A stretch of DNA of 64,000 bases. It comes from JAJDIA01 sp031555145. Its GTDB lineage: Bacteria; Bacteroidota; Bacteroidia; Bacteroidales; Tannerellaceae. The DNA lies in NCBI GenBank assembly GCA_031555145.1, contig JAVBUR010000012.1, positions 7,223 through 71,222 of the forward strand, given 5' to 3'. Of this stretch, positions 55,115 through 63,907 are shown one piece after another. How positions within the stretch are numbered: the stretch's first letter is position 1; each line of letters begins with the position of its first letter. The notes below the pieces were generated by a model that did not search any database, was not told the origin of the DNA, and was given only the letters and a program-made list of their open reading frames with translations. Position numbers and translations under genes: made by a program.

Positions 55115-56413
55115 ATGAATTTTGTAGAAGAATTAAAATGGAGGGGCATGATCCACGATATGATGCCCGGCACGGAAGAACGGTTACAAAAAAGTATGAC
55201 ATCCGCCTATATCGGCTTTGACCCCACGGCAGACTCCCTGCACATCGGTCACCTGGTAAGCGTTATGATACTCAAACATTTCCAACGAGCCGGCCACCGT
55301 CCCATCGCCCTGATCGGTGGTGCTACAGGTATGATTGGCGACCCTTCGATGAAGTCGGCCGAACGGAATCTGCTCGATGAAGCGACCCTTCGCCACAACC
55401 AGGACAGCATCAAGAAACAGTTGGCCAAATTCCTGGATTTTGACTCCGACGTACCCAATGCCGCTAAGTTGGTGAATAACTACGATTGGATGAAGGACTA
55501 TTCGTTCCTCAACTTTATCCGTGATATCGGCAAGCACCTCACCGTTAATTATATGATGGCGAAGGACTCCGTGAAAAAACGCCTGAGCGGCGAATCAAGC
55601 ACCGGCCTTTCTTTCACTGAATTCTCTTACCAGTTGTTGCAGGGATACGACTTCCTGCACCTCTTCGAAACAGAAGGTTGCTGCCTGCAAATGGGTGGTT
55701 CCGACCAATGGGGCAATATCACCACCGGGACGGAGCTGATCCGCCGCAAACTCGGTTCGGAAGCTGAAGCCTTCGCACTGGTATGCCCGCTAATTACGAA
55801 AGCCGACGGTGGCAAGTTCGGTAAAACCGAATCAGGCAACGTATGGTTAGACCGCAGATATACGACCCCGTATAAGTTCTACCAGTTCTGGTTGAACGTT
55901 AGCGATGCGGATGCGGCTAAGTTTATCCGTATCTTCACCGCCTTGAGCCAGGAAGAAGTCCTTGGACTGGAAAAAGAACAGGCCGAAGCGCCCCATCTCC
56001 GCCCCTTGCAGAAACGCCTGGCGAAGGAGATCACCATCATGGTACACTCCGTAGAAGACTACGAAGCATCGGTGGAAGCCTCCGAAATCCTTTTCGGCAA
56101 TGCCACTTCCGACGCTCTGAAGAAGCTCGACGAAGATACGCTGCTGGCTGTATTCGACGGTGTCCCCCAGTTTGAAATATCGCAGGCCGACCTCGAAGCA
56201 GGTGTTAAGGCAATCGACCTGCTGACCGAAAAGGCCGCCGTCTTCCCTTCCAAAGGTGAAATGCGCAAGTTGGTACAAAGCGGTGGCGTCAGCCTCAACA
56301 AAGAGAAACTGGCAGAATCCGATACCCTTATCTCTACTGCCCAGTTGCTAAACGGCAAATACCTCCTGGTACAACGTGGCAAGAAGAACTACTTCCTGCT
56401 GATTGCCCGATAA
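55115..56413 (+). CDS. tyrS: Tyrosyl-tRNA synthetase
   Basis: 432 residues, class I aminoacyl-tRNA synthetase. HIGH motif in DSLHIGHLVS (about 43-52), tyrosine pocket in YQLLQGYDFLHL and QMGGSDQWGNI, KMSKS equivalent in GGKFGKTESGN. The C-terminal S4-like RNA-binding domain (about 355-432) reads MRKLVQSGGVSLNKEKL. It charges tRNA-Tyr. Own promoter and a long terminator hairpin, so it is probably monocistronic. Confidence 0.97.
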   Translation: MNFVEELKWRGMIHDMMPGTEERLQKSMTSAYIGFDPTADSLHIGHLVSVMILKHFQRAGHRPIALIGGATGMIGDPSMKSAERNLLDEATLRHNQDSIKKQLAKFLDFDSDVPNAAKLVNNYDWMKDYSFLNFIRDIGKHLTVNYMMAKDSVKKRLSGESSTGLSFTEFSYQLLQGYDFLHLFETEGCCLQMGGSDQWGNITTGTELIRRKLGSEAEAFALVCPLITKADGGKFGKTESGNVWLDRRYTTPYKFYQFWLNVSDADAAKFIRIFTALSQEEVLGLEKEQAEAPHLRPLQKRLAKEITIMVHSVEDYEASVEASEILFGNATSDALKKLDEDTLLAVFDGVPQFEISQADLEAGVKAIDLLTEKAAVFPSKGEMRKLVQSGGVSLNKEKLAESDTLISTAQLLNGKYLLVQRGKKNYFLLIAR

Positions 56414-56449
56414 GGCGACCTCTATATAGCATCCTATCCAATGGAGATC

Positions 56450-56490
56450 AAGGGCAACAGCTTTATGCACAAAGCTGTTGCCCTTGTATT
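56450..56490 (+). terminator. Terminator of tyrS
   Basis: A 15-bp perfect stem (56450-56464 with 56471-56485, AAGGGCAACAGCTTT arm) with a 6-nt loop, then a GTATTTG tail. Confidence 0.85.
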
Positions 56491-56536
56491 TGAACCTTTC
56501 CTCCCCTGCATTTGTTACACTTAATATATCATTATT

Positions 56537-57082
56537 ATGAAAGCAATAATATCACTCCTTATGGTAGCTCTATTTACCTCTTGCAGCAGCTCGCCCAAAC
56601 AGAAGACTTTGCATGATTTCACGGTTCAAACCATCGACGGGAAAGAAATCTCCCTCTCGAAATTCAAGGGAAAGAAAGTATTGGTAGTGAATACCGCTTC
56701 CAAATGTGGCCTTACCCCCCAGTATAAAGACCTCCAAGCTTTATACGATCAATATGGTCCGGACAATTTTGTGATCATCGGCTTCCCGGCAAACAATTTC
56801 CGTGAACAGGAACCGGGCTCCAACGAAGAGATCCAGGAATTTTGCAGCCTCAACTACGGCGTGACCTTCCCCATGATGGCGAAGATCGATGTCGTAGGTG
56901 AAAACATCGCTCCGGTATACCAATGGCTCACGCTACAGACCGAAAATGGTGTGGCCGACGCCGAAGTAACCTGGAATTTTCAGAAATTCCTGATCGACGA
57001 AGACGGCCATTGGGTAGCTTCCTACCCCCCAAAGACCCCTCCGACCGACGAGCAAATTATCACCTGGATAGAAAAGAAGTAA
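56537..57082 (+). CDS. Glutathione peroxidase-family lipoprotein
   Basis: 181 residues. The lipoprotein signal ends LFTSC (Cys16), so it acts in the periplasm. Peroxidatic Cys57 is in VNTASKCGLTPQY (Cys, not selenocysteine). The Trp-Asn pair is in TWNFQKFLID. The usual CNQF motif carrying the catalytic Gln reads PANNF here, so the Gln position is Asn and the neighbouring Cys is Ala. A candidate second Cys is in EFCSLNYGVTFP. These proteins reduce hydroperoxides using thioredoxin-like donors rather than glutathione in bacteria. A start in frame with the signal is unambiguous. Confidence 0.9.
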   Translation: MKAIISLLMVALFTSCSSSPKQKTLHDFTVQTIDGKEISLSKFKGKKVLVVNTASKCGLTPQYKDLQALYDQYGPDNFVIIGFPANNFREQEPGSNEEIQEFCSLNYGVTFPMMAKIDVVGENIAPVYQWLTLQTENGVADAEVTWNFQKFLIDEDGHWVASYPPKTPPTDEQIITWIEKK

Positions 57083-57087
57083 AAAAA

Positions 57088-57118
57088 TTTGCATAGTACA
57101 ATTTAATGCCTACCTTTG
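57088..57118 (+). promoter_or_regulatory. tRNA-Gln promoter
   Basis: TTTG (57088-57091), 19-bp spacer, TACCTTTG (57111-57118): the best match to the Bacteroidetes housekeeping promoter in this window, 27 bp before the tRNA. Confidence 0.75.
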
Positions 57119-57145
57119 CATCGCTTTAAAACAAAGCATGAGGAT

Positions 57146-57216
57146 TGTCTCATGGTGTAATGGTAGCACTGCAGATTTTGGTTCTGCCTGTCAAGGTTCG
57201 AATCCTTGTGAGACAA
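57146..57216 (+). tRNA. tRNA-Gln (anticodon TTG)
   Basis: Acceptor arms TGTCTCA (57146-57152) and TGAGACA (57209-57215) pair fully. The anticodon stem GCAGA/TCTGC encloses TTTTGGT, giving anticodon TTG. The T arm AAGG TTCGAAT CCTT is canonical. The 3' CCA is not encoded (ACAG follows), as is normal in Bacteroidetes. Confidence 0.96.
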
Positions 57217-57221
57217 CAGAA

Positions 57222-57255
57222 AGCCTGAAAGTAGAATCCTGCTTTCAGGTTTTTT
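57222..57255 (+). terminator. Terminator of tRNA-Gln
   Basis: CCTGAAAG/CTTTCAGG stem (extending to about 13 pairs with wobble), AATC loop and six T, right after the tRNA. Confidence 0.9.
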
Positions 57256-57271
57256 CATAATAGACAGACAC

Positions 57272-58495
57272 ATGCAGTATCTCACTCATCAACTTCCTAA
57301 CGGACTCCGTATCGTGCATCTCCCGATGGATTCGCCCGTTTCTTACTGCGGCTTTGGTATCAATGCCGGGACAAGAGACGAGGCAGCCCACGAATTCGGA
57401 CTGGCACATTTTGTGGAGCATATGCTATTCAAAGGCACCGAACGGCGCCGCTCCTGGCATATCCTTAACCGGATGGAGAATGTGGGAGGAGAACTGAATG
57501 CGTACACCACCAAGGAAGAGACATTTGTCTATTCCATTTTTATGGAAGAACATTTCGAACGGGCGTTTGATCTCCTGTCCGACCTCGTCTTCCATTCCAA
57601 CTTCCCGCAACAGGAGATGGAGAAAGAAGTAGATGTAATCCTCGACGAGATCAACTCCTACGAAGACAGTCCGTCGGAATTGATCTACGACGAGTTCGAG
57701 AATCTCCTGTTCAATGGTTATGAACTGGGGCATCATATCCTGGGGACGGAAGCCTCCCTGCTGAGTTTCACCCCGGAGACAGGCCTTTCGTTCCTGCAAC
57801 GGTTCTATACGCCGGGTAATATGATCTTCTTCTCCATGGGACGCACCGACTTCCGAAAGATTATCCGGATGGCAGAGAAAGCGCTCCACGCCATCCCGGT
57901 ACAAGCCGCCCCCACCGGCAACCGCCAGGCTCCACCCACACTTCCTCCGGCTACCCGGCGGGAGAAGAAAGACACCCATCAGTCGCATGTCCTGATCGGC
58001 GGCCGTGCCTACAGCATGCACAACAACAAACGCATCATCCTCTTCCTCTTGAACAATATTCTCGGTGGCCCGGGCATGAACAACCGATTGAACCTCTCCC
58101 TCCGTGAAAAACATGGATTGGTTTATACTGTTGAATCGAGTATCACCTCTTATTCCGACACCGGGCTGGCCACCATCTATTTCGGAACAGATCCCAAGCA
58201 TACGGAGAAAGCCCTCAAACTGGTACATAAAGAGCTGGCGAATCTGCGCGACACCAAACTCTCCGCCCTGCAACTGGCTGCCGCCAAGAAGCAGGTAATC
58301 GGGCAACTCGGCGTTTCAGGAGATAACCGCGAAGGGATCTTCCTCGGATTGGGTAAAAGCTTCCTCCACTACAACCGCTACGACACGATGCCGGAAGTCT
58401 TTGCCAAGATCGACCGGATCACCGCCGAGGAACTACAAGACGTAGCCAACGATATCTTCGCCGCCGACCAACTCTCCACCTTGATTTATCATTGA
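57272..58495 (+). CDS. M16 family zinc peptidase
   Basis: 407 residues. The inverted zinc motif HFVEH (46-50) with the distal ligand Glu126 in LDEINSYEDSP is complete, so this is a catalytic, not an inactive, M16 member. The second half contains a regulatory-type domain with LNNILGGPGMNNRLNLSLREKHGLVYTVES, the classic RxxxGL(V/A)Y region. No signal peptide is seen, so a cytoplasmic peptidase of the mitochondrial-processing-peptidase type is likely. Proteolytic substrate unknown. It follows tRNA-Gln after a terminator. Confidence 0.92.
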   Translation: MQYLTHQLPNGLRIVHLPMDSPVSYCGFGINAGTRDEAAHEFGLAHFVEHMLFKGTERRRSWHILNRMENVGGELNAYTTKEETFVYSIFMEEHFERAFDLLSDLVFHSNFPQQEMEKEVDVILDEINSYEDSPSELIYDEFENLLFNGYELGHHILGTEASLLSFTPETGLSFLQRFYTPGNMIFFSMGRTDFRKIIRMAEKALHAIPVQAAPTGNRQAPPTLPPATRREKKDTHQSHVLIGGRAYSMHNNKRIILFLLNNILGGPGMNNRLNLSLREKHGLVYTVESSITSYSDTGLATIYFGTDPKHTEKALKLVHKELANLRDTKLSALQLAAAKKQVIGQLGVSGDNREGIFLGLGKSFLHYNRYDTMPEVFAKIDRITAEELQDVANDIFAADQLSTLIYH

Positions 58496-58530
58496 ATGTC
58501 CCTGACGGGGCATACGCAAGTAGCTCAGAA

Positions 58531-59934
58531 TTACCAACAATCAACCTTGTCGCGCAGTTCGGGGATTGTGTCTTTGTCAAATACCGGTTCTTTGATGCCT
58601 CGCCGTTTTTGGGAGATATAGTCGTTTAACAGCAGGAAGGCCTGTCGTCCCAGCAACACAATAGCGATCAGGTTGCAGATCGTCATCAGCCCCATCGTCA
58701 CATCCGCCAGGCTCCATGCCAGGTCGAGGCTGACCAGCGCTCCGAACAGGACCATGCCGCATACCAGTAGGCGATAGGCAAATAACACACTCCGACGCCC
58801 GGTGATAAAGCGAATATTAGCTTCCCCATAATAATAGTTACCGATGATACTACTGAAAGCAAACAGCAGGATCGCCGCCGCTACATAGATCTTCCCGAAA
58901 CTCCCTACCTCCGACTGAAGCGCTTCCTGGGTCAATTGCACACCATTCAGCGACGTATTCAACGACACACCGCTGAAAAGGATAATAAAGGCCGTGCAGG
59001 TACAGATCACCAACGTATCCGTAAACACCCCCAACGCCTGGATAAGACCCTGCTTGACCGGATGCGATGTATGCGCCGTCGCCGCCACATTCGGCGCCGA
59101 ACCCATCCCCGCTTCATTGCTGAACAATCCCCGTTTGATGCCCTGCATCAGCGCAGCACCGACTGTTCCACCCGTCACCTGTTCCCAACCGAAGGCATTT
59201 TCCAGGATCAGCGCCAACACGCCCGGGAGTTTTCCAATATTAAACAAGACGATACCCAACGCCAGCACAATATACCCCACTGCCATGACCGGCACCATCA
59301 CACTGCTCACTTTGGCAATCCGCTGGATGCCACCAAAGATGATCACCAGCGTACATGCCGTCAATACCACGCCCATCGTAGCCGTATCGAAACCAAAGGC
59401 ACCTTCCCATGCCGCACAGATCGTATTACTCTGTACCGAATTGAACGCAAAACCGAAAGTCATACTGATCAGCACGGCAAACAGCACGCCCATCCAGTGC
59501 TTACCCAACCCTCGTTCCATATAATAGGCGGGGCCGCCGATAAACGAATCCTTTCCCTTCCGCTTATACAACTGGGCTAATGTAGACTCTACAAAGGCGC
59601 TTGCCGAACCCAACAACGCAATCACCCACATCCAGAACACGGCACCCGGTCCACCGACGGCAATCGCCGTAGCCACTCCCGCCAGATTCCCCGTTCCCAC
59701 CCGGCTTGCCAACGATACGGCAAAAGCCTGGAAGGAAGAGATATGTTTCTCTCCTTTCCCGCCCGGTTTCCCGCCGGATTCACCCAGCAACCGGATCATT
59801 TCGCCGATCATCCGGAATTGTACAAACCGTGTCCGCACCGTAAACCAGGCGGCACATCCCAATAGCATGGTGATCAGGATATAGGTCCATAGCACATCAT
59901 TCACACTACTGATCCATACATTCAATTGTTCCAT
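58531..59934 (-). CDS. Alanine/glycine:cation symporter (AGCS family)
   Basis: 467 residues with about 10-11 transmembrane helices. The family signatures are SSFQAFAVSLASRVGTGNLAGVATAIA, GPGAVFWMW, ALLGSASAFVESTLAQLYK and GLFSNEAGMGSAPNVAATA. It imports D/L-alanine or glycine with Na+ or H+. The gene is convergent with the M16 gene (35-bp gap) and has a TATCTTTG box upstream. Codon use is core-like. Confidence 0.94.
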   Translation of the reverse strand: MEQLNVWISSVNDVLWTYILITMLLGCAAWFTVRTRFVQFRMIGEMIRLLGESGGKPGGKGEKHISSFQAFAVSLASRVGTGNLAGVATAIAVGGPGAVFWMWVIALLGSASAFVESTLAQLYKRKGKDSFIGGPAYYMERGLGKHWMGVLFAVLISMTFGFAFNSVQSNTICAAWEGAFGFDTATMGVVLTACTLVIIFGGIQRIAKVSSVMVPVMAVGYIVLALGIVLFNIGKLPGVLALILENAFGWEQVTGGTVGAALMQGIKRGLFSNEAGMGSAPNVAATAHTSHPVKQGLIQALGVFTDTLVICTCTAFIILFSGVSLNTSLNGVQLTQEALQSEVGSFGKIYVAAAILLFAFSSIIGNYYYGEANIRFITGRRSVLFAYRLLVCGMVLFGALVSLDLAWSLADVTMGLMTICNLIAIVLLGRQAFLLLNDYISQKRRGIKEPVFDKDTIPELRDKVDCW

Positions 59935-59963
59935 AGGGGAAAGTATTAACTATTTTATGTATG

Positions 59964-59971
59964 CAAAGATA
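59964..59971 (-). promoter_or_regulatory. TAnnTTTG box for the AGCS symporter gene
   Basis: TATCTTTG on the minus strand, 29 bp before the start codon at 59934. Confidence 0.5.
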
Positions 59972-60145
59972 TAATTATGCGGAATAAATACATGGTTATC
60001 AAAGCACTATGTAGCGATGGAGTCACAAAAATCCGCTTTTCTTCCGTTGGCATGTAACGATTTCCCACCTTTAGTCGTCTAATTAGCAGAACACATCAAG
60101 CAGGAAAGGCCACCCTGCGCAGTCTAATATAGAAATAATAAATAT

Positions 60146-62467
60146 ATGAAAAGGATATGGATCGCGATCATACTAATCAGTGGTATGATACAGGGGGCTT
60201 TTGCTCAACAACTAAAAGTAGAAGGGATGGTATACTCGGCCGCCGATCAGGAAGTGATGGGATTTGCCAACGTTATCATTCAAACGACAGACACGGTCTT
60301 TGTGACCGGTACGACGACCAACGAGAATGGTTTCTTCTCCATCCCATCGGTCAATGCCGGCGATTACCTCCTGGCAGTATCCAGCCTCGGATACAAAACA
60401 CTGTACCTCCCATTGAAAGGGTTGAACAAAGATATGTCGCTCACCGACATCTCGCTGGAAGAAGACGCGGTGATGCTTAACAGTATTACCGTAAATGCCT
60501 CCAACCTCATCAGCCGCTCCGACCGCAAACTGGTATTCCCCTCCGACCGCCAGGTGAAGGCATCGACCAACGGCATCAACCTCCTGCAACAGTTGATGCT
60601 GCCGAAGTTACATGTCAATCCCCTGTTCAACGAGATCAAGGTCGCAGGTGGCGGCGTACTGCAATTGCGCATCAACGGCGTCAAAGTTGAGAGCCAGGAT
60701 ATCCTTGCGTTGCAACCGGCAGACATCATCCGCATCGAATATCACGATAACCCGGGATTGCGTTACGGCAATGCCGAGATCGTGCTCGATTACATCGTAC
60801 GCCGGCCCGAAACCGGCGGTAGCGTAGGCTTCGACCTGACCGATGGCATGCTCAAGCCCCAATCCTGGGGGAATAACTTCATGAACGCCCGCATCAACCA
60901 CAAAAAATCGGAATTCGCTGTCAACTACAACATCAGCCACCGCGAATTCCACGAGATGTGGCGCGATAACGAAGAAAAATTCACTTTTGCCGACGGTTCC
61001 ACCCTCGAACGCCGGGAAGAAGGCGAACCCGGCCTGGGACAGATGATGTGGCATAACCTGAATACCACCTACAGCTATAAAGAAGATAATAAGATGTTCA
61101 GTGCCACCTTCCGCCTCTACACGAATGCCACACCGCATTTCGACTATCAGGGCATCTTGTACAACAAGGCCAACCCGGCAGATTATGTCAACATGATCGA
61201 CAATACCGACGACCGGAGCTCCCGTCCCGCCCTCGACCTCTACTACCAGCAGAACCTCCGGAACGACCAGACACTCGTATTCAACGCCGTAGGTACGTAC
61301 AACTACACCGACGTGACACGCCTCTACCAGGAAGGCCGCAATGAACAACTCCTCACCAATGTCCACAATGTCGTAGAAGGCAAGAAATACTCGTTCATCG
61401 GCGAAGGCATCTACGAGAAGAAACTGGGAACCAACCGCATCAGCGGCGGATTGCGGCATATCCAGACCTTTGCCGACAACGAATACCGCAACGGCCACCA
61501 CTATACCACTGAGATGAACCAGGCGGAAACTTTCCTCTATGGCGAGTTCAAAGGAAAAGCCCGAAAGCTCGACTACACCCTCAGTGCCGGCGTATACCGT
61601 TCCAAATTCAACCAGGGAGAAGATGGATATGAAAACTATACCTTCAGTCCCCGGATCATTCTCCACTACACGCTGCCCGGCCAGTCGTTTATCCGTTTGC
61701 GAGCCGATGCAGGCAATTCCAATCCGTCGCTGAGCGAAGTAAGCGCCATCGAACAGGTGATCGACTCACTCCAAATCCAACGCGGGAATCCGGGATTGAA
61801 ACCTTACATGCGCTATCGTACCGAACTGACCTACGAATGGCAGAAAGGGATCTTCTACACCAACCTCTTCGCCAATTATGAATACCAGCCCCATGCGATT
61901 ATGGACGAAAAACTCCTAGAAGGCACTAAAATCATCCAGACCTGGGACAACCAAAAGAACTGGCAACGTTTCAACACCCGTGCCACCTTCCGCGTGGGGC
62001 CGATCAAGGATATCCTCCAATTTTCAGCCAACGGTGGGGTGAACTATTACATCAGCAACGGCAATAACTACCGCCACGAATACACGAACTGGTTCGGCAA
62101 CATCGACGTCACAGCCTCCTACAAGCGTTTCATGCTGAACTTCTCGTACGAGACCAACTGGAACTGGTTCTACGGCGAAACAATGAGTGGCGGTGAAAAC
62201 ATCCACATGGTGATGCTGGCCTATAACCACAAGAACCTGACAGTGGGCGTAGGCATGTTCAACCCGTTTATCGACAACTACAAGCAGGAGTCGGAGAACT
62301 GGTCGAAATACGCCTCCTATCACAAAGCCAATTATGTGAACGAAAGTTCCCGCTTCGCCCTGATGAAGCTTTCCTGGAACTTCTCCTTCGGACGCAGCTT
62401 CCACTCCGGATCAAAACGAATCAACAACAGCGACGATAATTCGGGCGTAATGAGTACCGGTAAATAA
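60146..62467 (+). CDS. Outer-membrane beta-barrel protein with carboxypeptidase-like N-domain
   Basis: 773 residues. A signal peptide (about 1-20, GAFAQ) leads to a carboxypeptidase-regulatory-like domain (about 22-105; VEGMVYSAADQEVMGFANV). A plug-like region follows (about 125-215; LLQQLMLPKLHVNP ... GGVLQLRINGVKV, PADIIRIEYHDNPGLRYG). The rest is a large beta-barrel (about 225-750) of the Bacteroidetes OMP_b-brl_3 type. No SusD partner is adjacent, so it is probably not a glycan importer of SusC type. The last residues after FSFGRSFHSGSKR are Ser/Asn-rich rather than ending in an aromatic, unusual for an outer-membrane barrel. A repeat protein gene follows after 57 bp. Confidence 0.88.
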   Translation: MKRIWIAIILISGMIQGAFAQQLKVEGMVYSAADQEVMGFANVIIQTTDTVFVTGTTTNENGFFSIPSVNAGDYLLAVSSLGYKTLYLPLKGLNKDMSLTDISLEEDAVMLNSITVNASNLISRSDRKLVFPSDRQVKASTNGINLLQQLMLPKLHVNPLFNEIKVAGGGVLQLRINGVKVESQDILALQPADIIRIEYHDNPGLRYGNAEIVLDYIVRRPETGGSVGFDLTDGMLKPQSWGNNFMNARINHKKSEFAVNYNISHREFHEMWRDNEEKFTFADGSTLERREEGEPGLGQMMWHNLNTTYSYKEDNKMFSATFRLYTNATPHFDYQGILYNKANPADYVNMIDNTDDRSSRPALDLYYQQNLRNDQTLVFNAVGTYNYTDVTRLYQEGRNEQLLTNVHNVVEGKKYSFIGEGIYEKKLGTNRISGGLRHIQTFADNEYRNGHHYTTEMNQAETFLYGEFKGKARKLDYTLSAGVYRSKFNQGEDGYENYTFSPRIILHYTLPGQSFIRLRADAGNSNPSLSEVSAIEQVIDSLQIQRGNPGLKPYMRYRTELTYEWQKGIFYTNLFANYEYQPHAIMDEKLLEGTKIIQTWDNQKNWQRFNTRATFRVGPIKDILQFSANGGVNYYISNGNNYRHEYTNWFGNIDVTASYKRFMLNFSYETNWNWFYGETMSGGENIHMVMLAYNHKNLTVGVGMFNPFIDNYKQESENWSKYASYHKANYVNESSRFALMKLSWNFSFGRSFHSGSKRINNSDDNSGVMSTGK

Positions 62468-62524
62468 ATATAATTACGTTACTTTGCCGCCAGAATACAA
62501 ATTCTCCATTAATAGGTAAAGAGT

Positions 62525-63832
62525 ATGAAGAAACAAGTTATTGCTATCTGCGGTCTTATTCTCTCGTCATTAATCGCTCCGGCCATCCAAGCGCAGTCGG
62601 GGTCCTCTAAAGAATCAGTCGTCCACCTGAGCCTGTTCGATCCGATCGGTACCAATGGGCGGGAAGCGAAGTACTATACAAACACCTTCTCGTTCAACGT
62701 ACTTTATGGGGTATCTGAAGCGGAACGCGCCTTTACCTTCTCCGGTTTGGCGTCGGTGATCGGGGAGAATGCCAACGGGCTGCAGTTTGCCGGATTGGCG
62801 AATGTGATCGGCGGGAATGCCAACGGGCTGCAATTATCAGGGCTTGCCAACGTGATCGGGGGCAACAGTCGCGGTATCACTTTTGCTGGGCTGACCAATA
62901 TCAGTGAGAACTCAACCGGAGCCCTTATCTCAGGTCTGGCCAATATCTCGGAAGACATGAACGGGCTGAGCTTCTCAGGCTTAGCCAATATCGCCGAGAA
63001 TATGCGCGGATTGCAGATCACCGGCCTGGCTAATATTGCGGAGAACACGACCGGACTCCAGTTTGCCGGCATCACCAATATCGCAGAAGATTTTAGCGGC
63101 ATACAGATTACCGGCTTAGGCAACGTCTCCGAGGATATGACCGGCTTTCAATTCGCTGGCATCGGGAATGTGGCCGAAAGCATGAAAGGTATCCAGATAG
63201 GCGGTATCGGCAACGTTGCTGCCGACGCCCGTGGTTTCCAGTTTGGCGGTCTCTTCAACCGTACCGAATCGGTCAGCGGTTTCCAGATGGCCGGTCTCTT
63301 CAACAAGTCAAAGACGGTCAAAGGTGTCCAATTCGCCCTGCTGAATATTGCTGAAGAAAATGATTACCCTATCGGCCTTGTCAACCTGGTGAAGGGTGGA
63401 GAGAAAAGTGTCGGCCTTGCCTTCGACGAATTGCAGAACCTCACTGCTACGTTCCGCTCCGGCGGCCGGGTGTTGTATGGTATCGTCGGGCTGGGTTACA
63501 ACTTCAAAGCCTCCGAAGGACTGATGGCGTTCGAAGCCGGTATCGGTGCCCATATCCCCTGCACACAAACCTTCCGTATCAATACAGAGCTAACAACTAC
63601 CACCATGACAAAGTTCTCCGGTCCCGCCAACCGCAGTTCCCTGCGTGTCCTGGCAGCCTGGAAGTTCCTGCCGTCTGTTGAACTTTACGCCGGCCCGTCG
63701 CTTAACTACCTCCAAACCGACGAAAGGGAACTCTACAGCATGCTTCCCACCCATACCCTCTGGGCAGCATCCCCCATCGCCGACAAATGCCTCTACGTAG
63801 GCTACCAGGCAGGGATACAGTATATCTTCTAA
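62525..63832 (+). CDS. Secreted repeat protein of the LA_2272 surface-repeat type
   Basis: 435 residues with a signal peptide (about 1-24, IQAQ). Between about residues 75 and 280 there are some 13 tandem units of 15-16 residues with the pattern G(L/I)x(F/I)(A/S/T)GLANxxxxxx, for example GLQFAGLANVIGGNAN and GLQITGLANIAENTT. The first three units are 16 residues long, the later ones 15. Regular Gly-Leu-Asn spacing suggests a beta-solenoid. The C-terminal 130 residues look like outer-membrane beta-strands (GRVLYGIVGLGYNF; ending AGIQYIF). The pattern matches the LA_2272 surface-repeat family first described in Leptospira (assignment from memory). Surface exposure is inferred; the function is unknown. 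Confidence 0.75.
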   Translation: MKKQVIAICGLILSSLIAPAIQAQSGSSKESVVHLSLFDPIGTNGREAKYYTNTFSFNVLYGVSEAERAFTFSGLASVIGENANGLQFAGLANVIGGNANGLQLSGLANVIGGNSRGITFAGLTNISENSTGALISGLANISEDMNGLSFSGLANIAENMRGLQITGLANIAENTTGLQFAGITNIAEDFSGIQITGLGNVSEDMTGFQFAGIGNVAESMKGIQIGGIGNVAADARGFQFGGLFNRTESVSGFQMAGLFNKSKTVKGVQFALLNIAEENDYPIGLVNLVKGGEKSVGLAFDELQNLTATFRSGGRVLYGIVGLGYNFKASEGLMAFEAGIGAHIPCTQTFRINTELTTTTMTKFSGPANRSSLRVLAAWKFLPSVELYAGPSLNYLQTDERELYSMLPTHTLWAASPIADKCLYVGYQAGIQYIF

Positions 63833-63854
63833 GGGAAGCAGCCTCTCACGCAGT

Positions 63855-63877
63855 TTCAAATTTGTCCGAATCTGAAG
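63855..63877. repeat. Palindromic intergenic repeat, copy 3
   Basis: TTCAAATTTGTCCGAATCTG followed by AAG, the same family as at 47413 and 47705, here 23 bp after the repeat-protein gene. Confidence 0.55.
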
Positions 63878-63907
63878 CTATTTGCCACGACACAGCTACC
63901 AGCAATA

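Noticed and set aside
60608..61666. 352-codon minus-strand frame opposite the outer-membrane barrel
   Set aside because: Valine/glycine-rich shadow of a beta-barrel gene; no independent support.
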